Shown: one piece after another, positions 43,972 through 50,755 of the stretch
Layout: each line of letters opens with the position of its first letter
How positions within the stretch are numbered: position 1 is the first letter of the stretch
Origin: Aedoeadaptatus coxii
GTDB lineage: Bacteria > Bacillota > Clostridia > Tissierellales > Peptoniphilaceae
Length of the DNA stretch: 64,000 nt
NCBI RefSeq assembly: GCF_001553115.1
Contig: NZ_KQ960182.1
Span: 186,001 to 250,000, forward strand
Reading direction: 5' to 3'
Translations under genes and position numbers: made by a program
Notes under the pieces: model-generated
The model's input: only the letters and a program-made list of their open reading frames with translations
The model's database searches: none
Told to the model about the DNA's origin: nothing

Positions 43972-44014
43972 ATATCCCCCTCTCAGTGCCGATTTCAATA
44001 ACTACATTATTCTA

Positions 44015-44725
44015 TTAAAATAATAAAAAATCAAGATTACGAAACCCTTTATTATTCCTATCATCGGAAAATACCGGTTTGGAATACTCGATGATTTCTA
44101 CCTTCGCATCTTCGGGGATTATGCCCATGATGGGTTTATCCATTACATTGCGAACATTGTAGTTTTTTAGGGAGTAATCGTAGTAATTGGGTTGATGGTA
44201 GCCGGATTTATCTTGATAGTTGATTTGTTTGCCTTGGTACTTCTCAAAGCCTTTAAAGCCAAACATGGAATAGACATCGACAGTGTCTTGCTTAGTTTCT
44301 TTGTTTTTGTAGCTTACCACGACATCGTATTTTACTTCCGGGGGAGCATATACGAGTTTTCCGGTCTTGCGGTCATAGGCGTTGCCGTCGGATCCCATTT
44401 TTAGTCCGGATCAGTTGTAGATAACAGCCATATACTCTTGGTGGTCGACCGCAGGCGGCGTGTTATCAAGACTTTTTTTGCCGTCTTTGTCGAGGCCGAT
44501 GATGTCCAGGTCGTAACGGTGTTTGCCATTTTTGACGTTGTTGTCTTTGTTTTGACTTTCAATTGGGTTCTCGTTGTTAGCTCCTGAATCCTCGTTTCCA
44601 GGTGCTGCCGTCACCGGTGGCGGTGCGACGGGTTGGTTTCTCTCTGCAAAGGCTTGCCACGGACAAGAGGTCGCAAGTAGGGCCGCCGTTAGTGCATAGA
44701 GGGTTATTTTTTTGAATTTGTCCAT
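44015..44725 (-). pseudogene. Secreted-protein gene interrupted by an in-frame TGA
   Basis: ATG at 44725 follows GGAGGAAGGATACAA. The first part encodes 104 residues: a signal peptide ending near AFA (an imperfect lipobox ATSC lies just before), a Pro/Asn-rich linker and a domain reaching AVIYN, where TGA (44413-44411) occurs. The same frame continues as SGLKMGSDGNAYDRKTGKL for 130 further codons to a normal stop at 44015, with no second ribosome-binding site. The two parts read as one protein of about 235 residues. A nonsense mutation is the simplest explanation; recoding of UGA is a less likely option. The family is not recognised. A promoter lies upstream. Confidence 0.7.
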
Positions 44726-44768
44726 TTGTATCCTTCCTCCTTTTTGGACAAGTTGGGTTATAGCTTCT

Positions 44769-44797
44769 CTTATACATATAGGGCTCATTTTTTTGAA
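44769..44797 (-). promoter_or_regulatory. Promoter of the TGA-interrupted gene
   Basis: On the minus strand TTCAAA (44797-44792) and TATAAG (44774-44769) are 17 bases apart, about 45 bases before the start codon and immediately after the preceding terminator. Confidence 0.65.
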
Positions 44798-44805
44798 TTA
44801 TTCCA

Positions 44806-44837
44806 TAAAAAAAGAAACCCCTTAAAGAGGTTTCTTT
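44806..44837 (-). terminator. Terminator of the 45.9-44.8 kb operon
   Basis: The minus strand shows AAAGAAACC and GGTTTCTTT around an eight- to nine-base loop, followed by a run of T. It lies 17 bases after the stop of the 135-residue membrane protein. Confidence 0.88.
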
Positions 44838-44854
44838 AGCTTGTTACGCAAGGC

Positions 44855-45262
44855 TTATTGAGCTTGGGTCCAGTTAAGGGGGAATCGTTGAACGTTTCCT
44901 AACAGATAGGCTCTAACAGCTGATACAATACTCTGAAACAAGGTCCCTTCACCCAGACCTGTAAAGATTAACAAAAGGAACACATGAGGTGCCAATAAAA
45001 GACCTAGTACAAGCCAAACGAGGATATTTTTAGGAACGAAGAGCAAACCTATGACGATGGTAATAAGAGATATTAACAGAAAACCGGACCCGAGAAAATC
45101 ACCTTTATTCATCACGCCTAAGGGCATTTGAAGCATTTTAGGTGGATGGCTTTCAGGGTAAAACCAAGCTAAAATAAACAGTCCCACGGCGAATAGGCTA
45201 AGGGCGTAAAAATAACATCTATCTATGTGTCGCTTATATCCAATGATCTTAAAGTCTTTCAT
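44855..45262 (-). CDS. Membrane protein of unknown function, paralogue A
   Basis: The 135-residue protein has a basic N-terminus and about three hydrophobic spans (about 20-37, 58-75, 80-100). The C-terminal third, LLLAPHVFLLLIFTGLGEGT and SAVRAYLLGNV, aligns with the end of the neighbouring 45297-45692 protein, so the two arose by duplication. ATG at 45262 follows AAGGAGATAGTAC. It is the last gene of a three-ORF operon. I recognise no family and propose no function. Confidence 0.75.
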   Translation of the reverse strand: MKDFKIIGYKRHIDRCYFYALSLFAVGLFILAWFYPESHPPKMLQMPLGVMNKGDFLGSGFLLISLITIVIGLLFVPKNILVWLVLGLLLAPHVFLLLIFTGLGEGTLFQSIVSAVRAYLLGNVQRFPLNWTQAQ

Positions 45263-45296
45263 GTACTATCTCCTTGTCATTTCATTTATCAATAGA

Positions 45297-45692
45297 TTAT
45301 CCCCAAAAGAGCCTTCCTAAAATATACATGTAAAAATACTTACTAAGCATTTTTAGCACATTTCCTTCTGAAAGACCATATTCAAGAGCGATAAGATAAA
45401 GATGTGGGACGATCAACAAAAACAAAACAACGAGTATTCCAATGTCCTTGTCTACCAATAAAATGCCGTAGAAGATAAGGAGTAGAGACAGCCAGTATAT
45501 AATGCCTGTCATAAACCACGAAAGAGCCACTGTATCTGAACCAAAAGGCGTTCTTACTGGTACATTACGAGGAGAACCTTCAATGCTTAGTGTCCAATAC
45601 ATTAAGACGAGGAGCACGACAAAGCCCAAGTAGAACAGAACCATTCGTTTATTGGGGCTTATATTCTGTTTACATTTTTTGATGAAGTTCAT
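45297..45692 (-). CDS. Membrane protein of unknown function, paralogue B
   Basis: ATG at 45692 gives 131 residues; a TTG at 45707 is a possible alternative. The ribosome-binding site is weak, and the ATG lies 8 bases after the stop of the 22-codon upstream ORF, which suggests translational coupling. Three hydrophobic spans are visible. The end LLIVPHLYLIALEYGLSEGN and FYMYILGRLFWG parallels paralogue A. Between spans 1 and 2 an external loop EGSPRNVPVRTPFGSDTV is predicted. The family is not recognised. Confidence 0.72.
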   Translation of the reverse strand: MNFIKKCKQNISPNKRMVLFYLGFVVLLVLMYWTLSIEGSPRNVPVRTPFGSDTVALSWFMTGIIYWLSLLLIFYGILLVDKDIGILVVLFLLIVPHLYLIALEYGLSEGNVLKMLSKYFYMYILGRLFWG

Positions 45693-45700
45693 GGTACAAC

Positions 45701-45769
45701 TCAACAACCGTTATTTCTATTTTCTCGTACAAAATATGCTCTTATCTTTCTGGCCATCCATTTTTTCAT
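45701..45769 (-). CDS. 22-codon cationic small ORF
   Basis: ATG at 45769 is preceded by AAAGGAGGAATTCT, one of the strongest ribosome-binding sites in the window. The frame encodes 22 residues beginning MKKWMARKIRAYFVRE and ending NGC, then TGA. It carries three Lys and five Arg, with one Glu, and a single C-terminal Cys. It lies 8 bases before the ATG of the next gene and 100-120 bases after a strong promoter. It could be a leader peptide for coupling, a secreted or signalling peptide, or a short toxin-like peptide; the sequence does not decide. Confidence 0.6.
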   Translation of the reverse strand: MKKWMARKIRAYFVRENRNNGC

Positions 45770-45870
45770 AGAATTCCTCCTTTAAATGTTTCTCTATACT
45801 CTTTCTATTGTTTTTAGTGGCGTCAAACGCCCAAACTTGCTCCACCTTTTCTACGTCACCCTATCTTATT

Positions 45871-45884
45871 GTTATTATAATAAC
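45871..45884. promoter_or_regulatory. 14-bp perfect palindrome downstream of the 45.9 kb promoter
   Basis: GTTATTATAATAAC is a perfect palindrome lying just after the expected transcription start of the minus-strand promoter at 45898-45926. A second, imperfect repeat CTAT-N4-ATAG overlaps the -10 region. Both are candidate repressor operators. No regulator gene is adjacent. Confidence 0.5.
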
Positions 45885-45897
45885 ACCTTCTATAACG

Positions 45898-45926
45898 ATA
45901 GTATTTATATAATATTATCTTGTCAA
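45898..45926 (-). promoter_or_regulatory. Strong promoter of the small-ORF/membrane-protein operon
   Basis: On the minus strand a consensus TTGACA (45926-45921) and TACTAT (45903-45898) are separated by 17 bases. Transcription would begin near 45890, leaving a leader of about 120 bases before the 22-codon ORF. Confidence 0.75.
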
Positions 45927-46072
45927 GGTTTTTCTGCAATTATGTTGTTGTTTTTAACTAGTTAATTCAAAAAAGTTTTATAATAGTATCTTTGGGTTGT
46001 TTTTACTGTTTTTAAGCAAATGGCAGGTGGCACATCGTCACGGATCCCTGGCACTGAATCAGATGCTGAAAG

Positions 46073-46100
46073 CAAAAAGAAGTCTAGTTTTCACTAGACT
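46073..46100 (-). terminator. Second hairpin downstream of PFOR
   Basis: Stem AGTCTAG/CTAGACT around a six-base loop TGAAAA (minus strand), followed by TTCTTTTT. It has the same loop as the hairpin at 46129-46150, so the two look like a tandem terminator pair behind nifJ. Confidence 0.7.
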
Positions 46101-46121
46101 CCCCAATGGTTGACATAAAAC

Positions 46122-46150
46122 CAAAAAAGAACCGAGTTTTCACTCGGCTC
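46122..46150 (-). terminator. Rho-independent terminator after PFOR
   Basis: The minus strand reads GAGCCGAG-TGAAAA-CTCGGTTC (one G-T pair) and then TTTTTT. It begins 14 bases after the nifJ stop. In the plus direction the stem is followed by TTTT and might also stop weakly. Confidence 0.88.
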
Positions 46151-46163
46151 TTTTATCGTTTTC

Positions 46164-49100
46164 TTATTCAGCTGTGTTTTGATCCATACGAATGTAATTT
46201 TCGTAACGTTCTTTGGCGTTTTGTTCAGCAGCTTCGTAAAGTGCTTCTGCACGTTCGGGGAACAATTTCTTGAGGGAGGTGTAACGTACTTCGCCTTCAA
46301 GGAATTCTCTATAGGGTTTGCTCGGAGCTTTGGAGTCGAGGCTGAAGGGATTCTTGCCTTCGTCTTTAAGTTCCGGATTGTATCTGTAGAGGTGCCAGTA
46401 ACCTGTTTCGACGGCTTTCTTTTCTTCTGCAATGGATACGCCCATACCCATGCGGATGCCGTGGTTGATACAGGGAGCGTAAGCGATAACGAGGGACGGT
46501 CCGTCGTATGCTTCAGCTTCTTTAATCGCTTTAAGTGCTTGGTTCTTGTCAGCGCCGATAGCGATTTGAGCGACGTATACGTAGCCGTAGCTTGTCATCA
46601 TAAGACCGAGGTCTTTCTTACGAACTTCTTTACCGTTAGCAGCAAATTTAGCAACAGCAGCTGTCGGGGTTGACTTGGAAGATTGACCACCGGTGTTGGA
46701 GTAAACTTCCGTATCGACGACCATGATGTTGATGTTTTCGCCACTTGCTAATACGTGGTCTAATCCGCCGTAGCCGATATCGTAAGCCCAACCGTCGCCA
46801 CCGAAGATCCATTGACTCGGTTTAATAAGAACACGTTTCATGCTGTCGATGTTAGCGAGTAATTGATCTGCTTCAGCATTGCCGGTTTTCTTGTCGAGTA
46901 AGGGAAGAATCTTAGCGGTAGCTGCTTTGGTTACTTCGTAGCTGTTATAGTCTGCTAACCAAGCGTCAAATGCTTTTGCGATTTCTTCGTCAGCGCCGAG
47001 TTCTTTGAACGCTTCCATGTTCTTGCGAATAGTTTCGCGTTGTTGATCGACGGCGATCTTCATACCGTAACCGTATTCAGCGTTGTCTTCAAATAGGGAG
47101 TTTGCCCAGGAAGGACCTTGGTTGCAGTCGTTGGTGCAATAAGGCATGGACGGAGCGGAACCACCCCAAATGGAGGAACATCCGGTTGCGTTTGCGATCA
47201 TCATGTGATCACCGAATAATTGGGTTACAAGTTTGATGTAAGGAGTTTCACCACAACCAGCACAAGCACCGGAGAATTCAAGGTGCGGCATGTGGAATTG
47301 GGAGTTTCTTACATTGTCTGCGGGAATTTCGTCTTGTTTGGAAGTAACTTCTTCCGAAGCGAATTTCCAGTTATCTGTTTGTTTGTCGAATTCGTCTTCG
47401 AAGGGAACCATGACAAGTGCTTTTTCCTTAGCGGGGCAAACTTGAGCACAGTTACCGCAACCTGTACAGTCGAGAGGAGAAATTTGAATTCTATATTCGA
47501 ATTTGTCCATTCCCTTACCGTTTGCTTTTTTGGTTTCAAAGCTTGCAGGTTTCTTAGCTGCTTCTTCTTCGTCTAATAAGAAGGGACGAATGACGGCGTG
47601 GGGGCAAACGAAAGAACATTGGTTACATTGGATACAGTTTTCGATCTTCCATTGGGGAATGTTAACTGCAATACCACGTTTTTCGTATCTGGAAGTACCG
47701 GCCATGAAGGTACCGTCTTCCATGCCGACGAAGGTGCTGACGGGAAGGTCATTACCTTCTTGACGGTTAATGGGGACGAGAATCTTATTGATGAACTCGG
47801 GTGCGCCCTTGATGGAGTGATCGGATTCTTCCGTGAGGTTAGCCCATTCTGCGGGGTAATCTACTCTGTGGGAAGCGTTCATACCTGCATCAACTGCAGC
47901 GTAGTTCATGTTGACGATGTCGTCGCCTTTGTGACCGTAGTCTTTAACGATAGCTTCTTTAAGTTTAGCTACTGCTGTATCTAAGGGAAGAACTTCAGCG
48001 AGTTTAAAGAAAGCAGCTTGCATAACCATGTTGGTACGGTTGCCAAGGCCTACTTCACCGGCTAATTTAGTAGCGTTAATGGTGTAGAACTTAACATCGT
48101 TTTTAGCAATGTCTCTCTTTAAGCTTGTGGGAAGATTTTCTTCGAGTTCTTCTAAATCCCATGTGGTATTTAGGAGGAAGGTGCCGCCTTTTTTAATGCC
48201 GCGAAGCAAATCGTATTGGTGTACATAGGATTGCTTGGAGCAAGAAATAAAGTTAGCAGAGGTCAAAAGGTACGTGGATGTGATCTTTTCGTTACCGAAA
48301 CGCAAGTGAGACATGGTAACGCCGCCGGATTTCTTCGAGTCATAGTCGAAATAACCTTGTGCATACATGTCGGTTCCGTCACCGATGATCTTAATCGCAC
48401 TTTTGTTAGCGCCTACTGTACCGTCAGAACCGAAGCCCCAGAATTTGCAACCGATGGTTCCTTCGGGTTCGGTGTGGATTTCTTCTTCGATGGGAAGAGA
48501 AAGGTGGGTAACATCATCGACAATACCGATGGTGAAGCCGTCTTTCGGTTGTTCTGCACGTAAGTTTTTGAATACAGCATAGATTTGAGAAGGTGTAGTA
48601 TCCTTGCTGCCTAAGCCGTAACGACCACCGATGATTCTCGGACGGTTTTCTTGGTCATAGTACATGTCGCGAACATCCAAGAGTAAGGGTTCAGCGTTAG
48701 CGCCTTTTTCTTTGGTACGGTCAAGCACTGCGATTCTCTTAACGCTCTTGGGCATGCTTTCCATAAAGTGTTTTGCAGACCAGGGGCGATAAAGGTGAAT
48801 TTTAAGTAAACCAGTCTTTTCGCCTTTTGCGTTAAGGTAATCTACTACTTCTTCGATGGTTTCAGTTACAGAACCCATTGCGATAATAACGTCTTCTGCG
48901 TTTTCGTCGCCATAGTAGTTGAAGAGTTCGTAGTTTCTGCCGGTAAGTTCGGAAATTTGTTTCATGTAATCTTCGGTGATACCGATGATATTGGTGTAGA
49001 AACGATTTGCTGCTTCTACTTCTTGGAAATAAATATCCGGGTTTTGAGCTGTACCGCGAACTTCGGGATCTTGGGGAGCGAGAGCACGTGCTCTGAACTC

Positions 49101-49703
49101 ATTTACAGCATCCATATCTACTAATTTTGCAAGATCATCGTAGTCTAATACTTCAATCTTTTGAATTTCGTGAGAAGTACGGAAGCCGTCGAAGAAGTGA
49201 ACGAAAGGTACGCGTCCTTTGATTGCTGCTAAGTGAGCAACACCTGCTAAGTCCATGGCTTCTTGTACGGAACCGGATGCTAAAAGTGCGAAACCGGATG
49301 CACGTGCGGCCATAACGTCTTGGTGGTCACCGAAAATGCTTAGTGCGTGACTTGCAAGCGCACGAGCTGCAACGTGGAATACGCCGGGAAGTAATTCACC
49401 TGCGATTTTGTACATGTTGGGAAGCATCAAAAGAAGACCTTGAGAAGCGGTGTACGTCGTTGTCAAGGCACCTGCTTGTAAAGCACCGTGAACAGCACCT
49501 GCTGCACCGGCTTCGGATTGCATTTCTTTTACAGATACTTCGTTTCCGAAAATATTCTTTCTGTGATTACTTGCCCAGGCGTCAATATGTTCTGCCATGG
49601 GAGATGAGGGCGTAATCGGATAGATACACGCCAAGTCGGAGAATGCGTAGGCGACGTGAGCCGCTGCCGTATTCCCGTCCATAGTTTTCATCGTTTTTGC
49701 CAT
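46164..49703 (-). CDS. nifJ: Pyruvate:ferredoxin (flavodoxin) oxidoreductase
   Basis: The single-chain 1179-residue enzyme oxidises pyruvate to acetyl-CoA and CO2 and reduces ferredoxin, the central energy step of fermentative anaerobes. Domain order is as expected: the pyruvate-binding N-terminus (ACIYPITPSSPMAEHIDAWA), the gamma-type domain near 420-590 (FWGFGSDGTVGANKSAIKIIG), two 4Fe-4S motifs near 690 (CIQCNQCSFVCPHA) and 745 (CTGCGNCAQVCPAKE), and the thiamine-diphosphate domain (GCSSIWGGSAPSMPYC, GDGWAYDIGYGGLDHV) with the further cluster cysteine in FSGACAGCGETPY. ATG at 49703 follows AGGAGGTTGAA. It has its own promoter and terminator. Confidence 0.98.
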   Translation of the reverse strand: MAKTMKTMDGNTAAAHVAYAFSDLACIYPITPSSPMAEHIDAWASNHRKNIFGNEVSVKEMQSEAGAAGAVHGALQAGALTTTYTASQGLLLMLPNMYKIAGELLPGVFHVAARALASHALSIFGDHQDVMAARASGFALLASGSVQEAMDLAGVAHLAAIKGRVPFVHFFDGFRTSHEIQKIEVLDYDDLAKLVDMDAVNEFRARALAPQDPEVRGTAQNPDIYFQEVEAANRFYTNIIGITEDYMKQISELTGRNYELFNYYGDENAEDVIIAMGSVTETIEEVVDYLNAKGEKTGLLKIHLYRPWSAKHFMESMPKSVKRIAVLDRTKEKGANAEPLLLDVRDMYYDQENRPRIIGGRYGLGSKDTTPSQIYAVFKNLRAEQPKDGFTIGIVDDVTHLSLPIEEEIHTEPEGTIGCKFWGFGSDGTVGANKSAIKIIGDGTDMYAQGYFDYDSKKSGGVTMSHLRFGNEKITSTYLLTSANFISCSKQSYVHQYDLLRGIKKGGTFLLNTTWDLEELEENLPTSLKRDIAKNDVKFYTINATKLAGEVGLGNRTNMVMQAAFFKLAEVLPLDTAVAKLKEAIVKDYGHKGDDIVNMNYAAVDAGMNASHRVDYPAEWANLTEESDHSIKGAPEFINKILVPINRQEGNDLPVSTFVGMEDGTFMAGTSRYEKRGIAVNIPQWKIENCIQCNQCSFVCPHAVIRPFLLDEEEAAKKPASFETKKANGKGMDKFEYRIQISPLDCTGCGNCAQVCPAKEKALVMVPFEDEFDKQTDNWKFASEEVTSKQDEIPADNVRNSQFHMPHLEFSGACAGCGETPYIKLVTQLFGDHMMIANATGCSSIWGGSAPSMPYCTNDCNQGPSWANSLFEDNAEYGYGMKIAVDQQRETIRKNMEAFKELGADEEIAKAFDAWLADYNSYEVTKAATAKILPLLDKKTGNAEADQLLANIDSMKRVLIKPSQWIFGGDGWAYDIGYGGLDHVLASGENINIMVVDTEVYSNTGGQSSKSTPTAAVAKFAANGKEVRKKDLGLMMTSYGYVYVAQIAIGADKNQALKAIKEAEAYDGPSLVIAYAPCINHGIRMGMGVSIAEEKKAVETGYWHLYRYNPELKDEGKNPFSLDSKAPSKPYREFLEGEVRYTSLKKLFPERAEALYEAAEQNAKERYENYIRMDQNTAE

Positions 49704-49741
49704 TTCAACCTCCTAAATAAACAACAATTTCCTATAATTAA

Positions 49742-49769
49742 ATTATATCAGTCACTCACTCGATTTCAA
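49742..49769 (-). promoter_or_regulatory. Promoter of nifJ
   Basis: On the minus strand TTGAAA (49769-49764) and TATAAT (49747-49742) are 16 bases apart, and the -10 is extended by TG. It lies about 40 bases before the start codon. Confidence 0.8.
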
Positions 49770-49819
49770 GGGCTAGTGATAAGTATTCAATATTATGATT
49801 TGATAATTATAAAACGATT

Positions 49820-50755
49820 TCACGGGCGTTTCCTGTGTTCTATTGAATTTAATACCCGCTGATTTAATTCGAGGGCTGCATTATAACCGAGTTCTTTTTG
49901 TTTGTAATTGCGCGTAGCGATTTCCACTATCACCGCCGTATTCCGTCCGGTTCGCATGGGAATTTCTATTTTCGGCAGGCGCACATCTAATATGGATACG
50001 TGTTCGTCGTCGATACCCAATCGATTGTAATCGGCAAAATCGTCCCATTGATTTAGTTCGATGACAAGCTCGATTTCTTTTTCTTCCATAATGCTTCCGA
50101 TGCCGAACAATCGTTCCACATCGATAATCCCCACGCCGCGAATCTCCATAAAATGGCGGGTGATCTTTGGCGAGGTACCTACCAGGCGCTCGTCTAATTT
50201 TTTAATTAGAACGGAATCGTCAGCAATCAGTTTGTGTCCGTTGACAATAAGATCCAGCGCCGTCTCCGATTTTCCAATGCCGCTCTCCCCGACCATTAAT
50301 ACGCCGACGCCGAATATATCCAATAAAATCCCGTGACGTCTGACTGTAGGCGCCAAGGCTCTTTCCATATAGGTAATCAGTTTGTTTACAGCTCGCGACG
50401 TTCCTTCACCAGTGCGTAAAATCGTGCAGTTGTTTTGACGGGCGAAGGCGACGGCTTCCGGGAAAATTTCCTGATTCCTCGTAACGATTAAAACGGGAAT
50501 TTTATGATTGAATAAGGCTTTTAAGCGTGCGCGCCTTACTTCAGGATCTAATGCTTTTAAATAATGCCATTCCGCTCCGCCGATAATCTGAATGCGGTTA
50601 GCGACAAATTTTGTGTAAAAGCCGCAAAGTTGCAAGCCCGGCCGATTGAATTCCGTCGTATATAAATAGGTTTCGGCGGTATCTTTCGCCTCATAAATGA
50701 CTTCAAATTTGTTGTCTTCAATTAGTTCTTTAACCGTGAACCGTTTATTGCTCAT
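49820..50755 (-). CDS. hprK: HPr kinase/phosphorylase
   Basis: HprK phosphorylates HPr on serine and reverses it, controlling carbon catabolite repression in Firmicutes. The Walker A motif GESGIGKSETALDLI lies at about 151-165 and the HprK signature MEIRGVGIIDVERLFG at about 201-216, followed by MRTGRNTAVIVEIATRN. ATG at 50755 follows GGAGGCGGAA and gives 311 residues. It overlaps the uvrC end by 11 bases. Its presence implies HPr and probably CcpA-type control elsewhere in the genome. Confidence 0.97.
   Translation of the reverse strand: MSNKRFTVKELIEDNKFEVIYEAKDTAETYLYTTEFNRPGLQLCGFYTKFVANRIQIIGGAEWHYLKALDPEVRRARLKALFNHKIPVLIVTRNQEIFPEAVAFARQNNCTILRTGEGTSRAVNKLITYMERALAPTVRRHGILLDIFGVGVLMVGESGIGKSETALDLIVNGHKLIADDSVLIKKLDERLVGTSPKITRHFMEIRGVGIIDVERLFGIGSIMEEKEIELVIELNQWDDFADYNRLGIDDEHVSILDVRLPKIEIPMRTGRNTAVIVEIATRNYKQKELGYNAALELNQRVLNSIEHRKRP

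Larger units (their letters stand above)
45927..46163. other. Non-coding stretch with a palindrome and two similar hairpins
   Basis: No convincing gene is present. TTAACTAGTTAA (45954-45965) is a perfect 12-bp palindrome, and a plus-strand TATAAT lies at 45979-45984. Near 46022-46090 is a more GC-balanced patch unlike the flanking A/T-rich DNA, possibly a remnant of something lost. It ends in two terminator hairpins described separately. Confidence 0.5.

Noticed and set aside
44399-44440. Selenocysteine codon in the interrupted gene
   Set aside because: The possible hairpin begins at the TGA itself, unlike known bacterial SECIS placement, and no selenium genes are in the window; kept only as a remote option.
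46022-46110. Transposase remnant in the GC-balanced patch
   Set aside because: A short frame reading WQVAHRHGSLALNQ can be drawn, but I recognise no transposase or terminal repeats.
46094-46432. 112-codon minus-strand ORF at the end of PFOR
   Set aside because: It is an alternative frame within nifJ and runs through its terminator.
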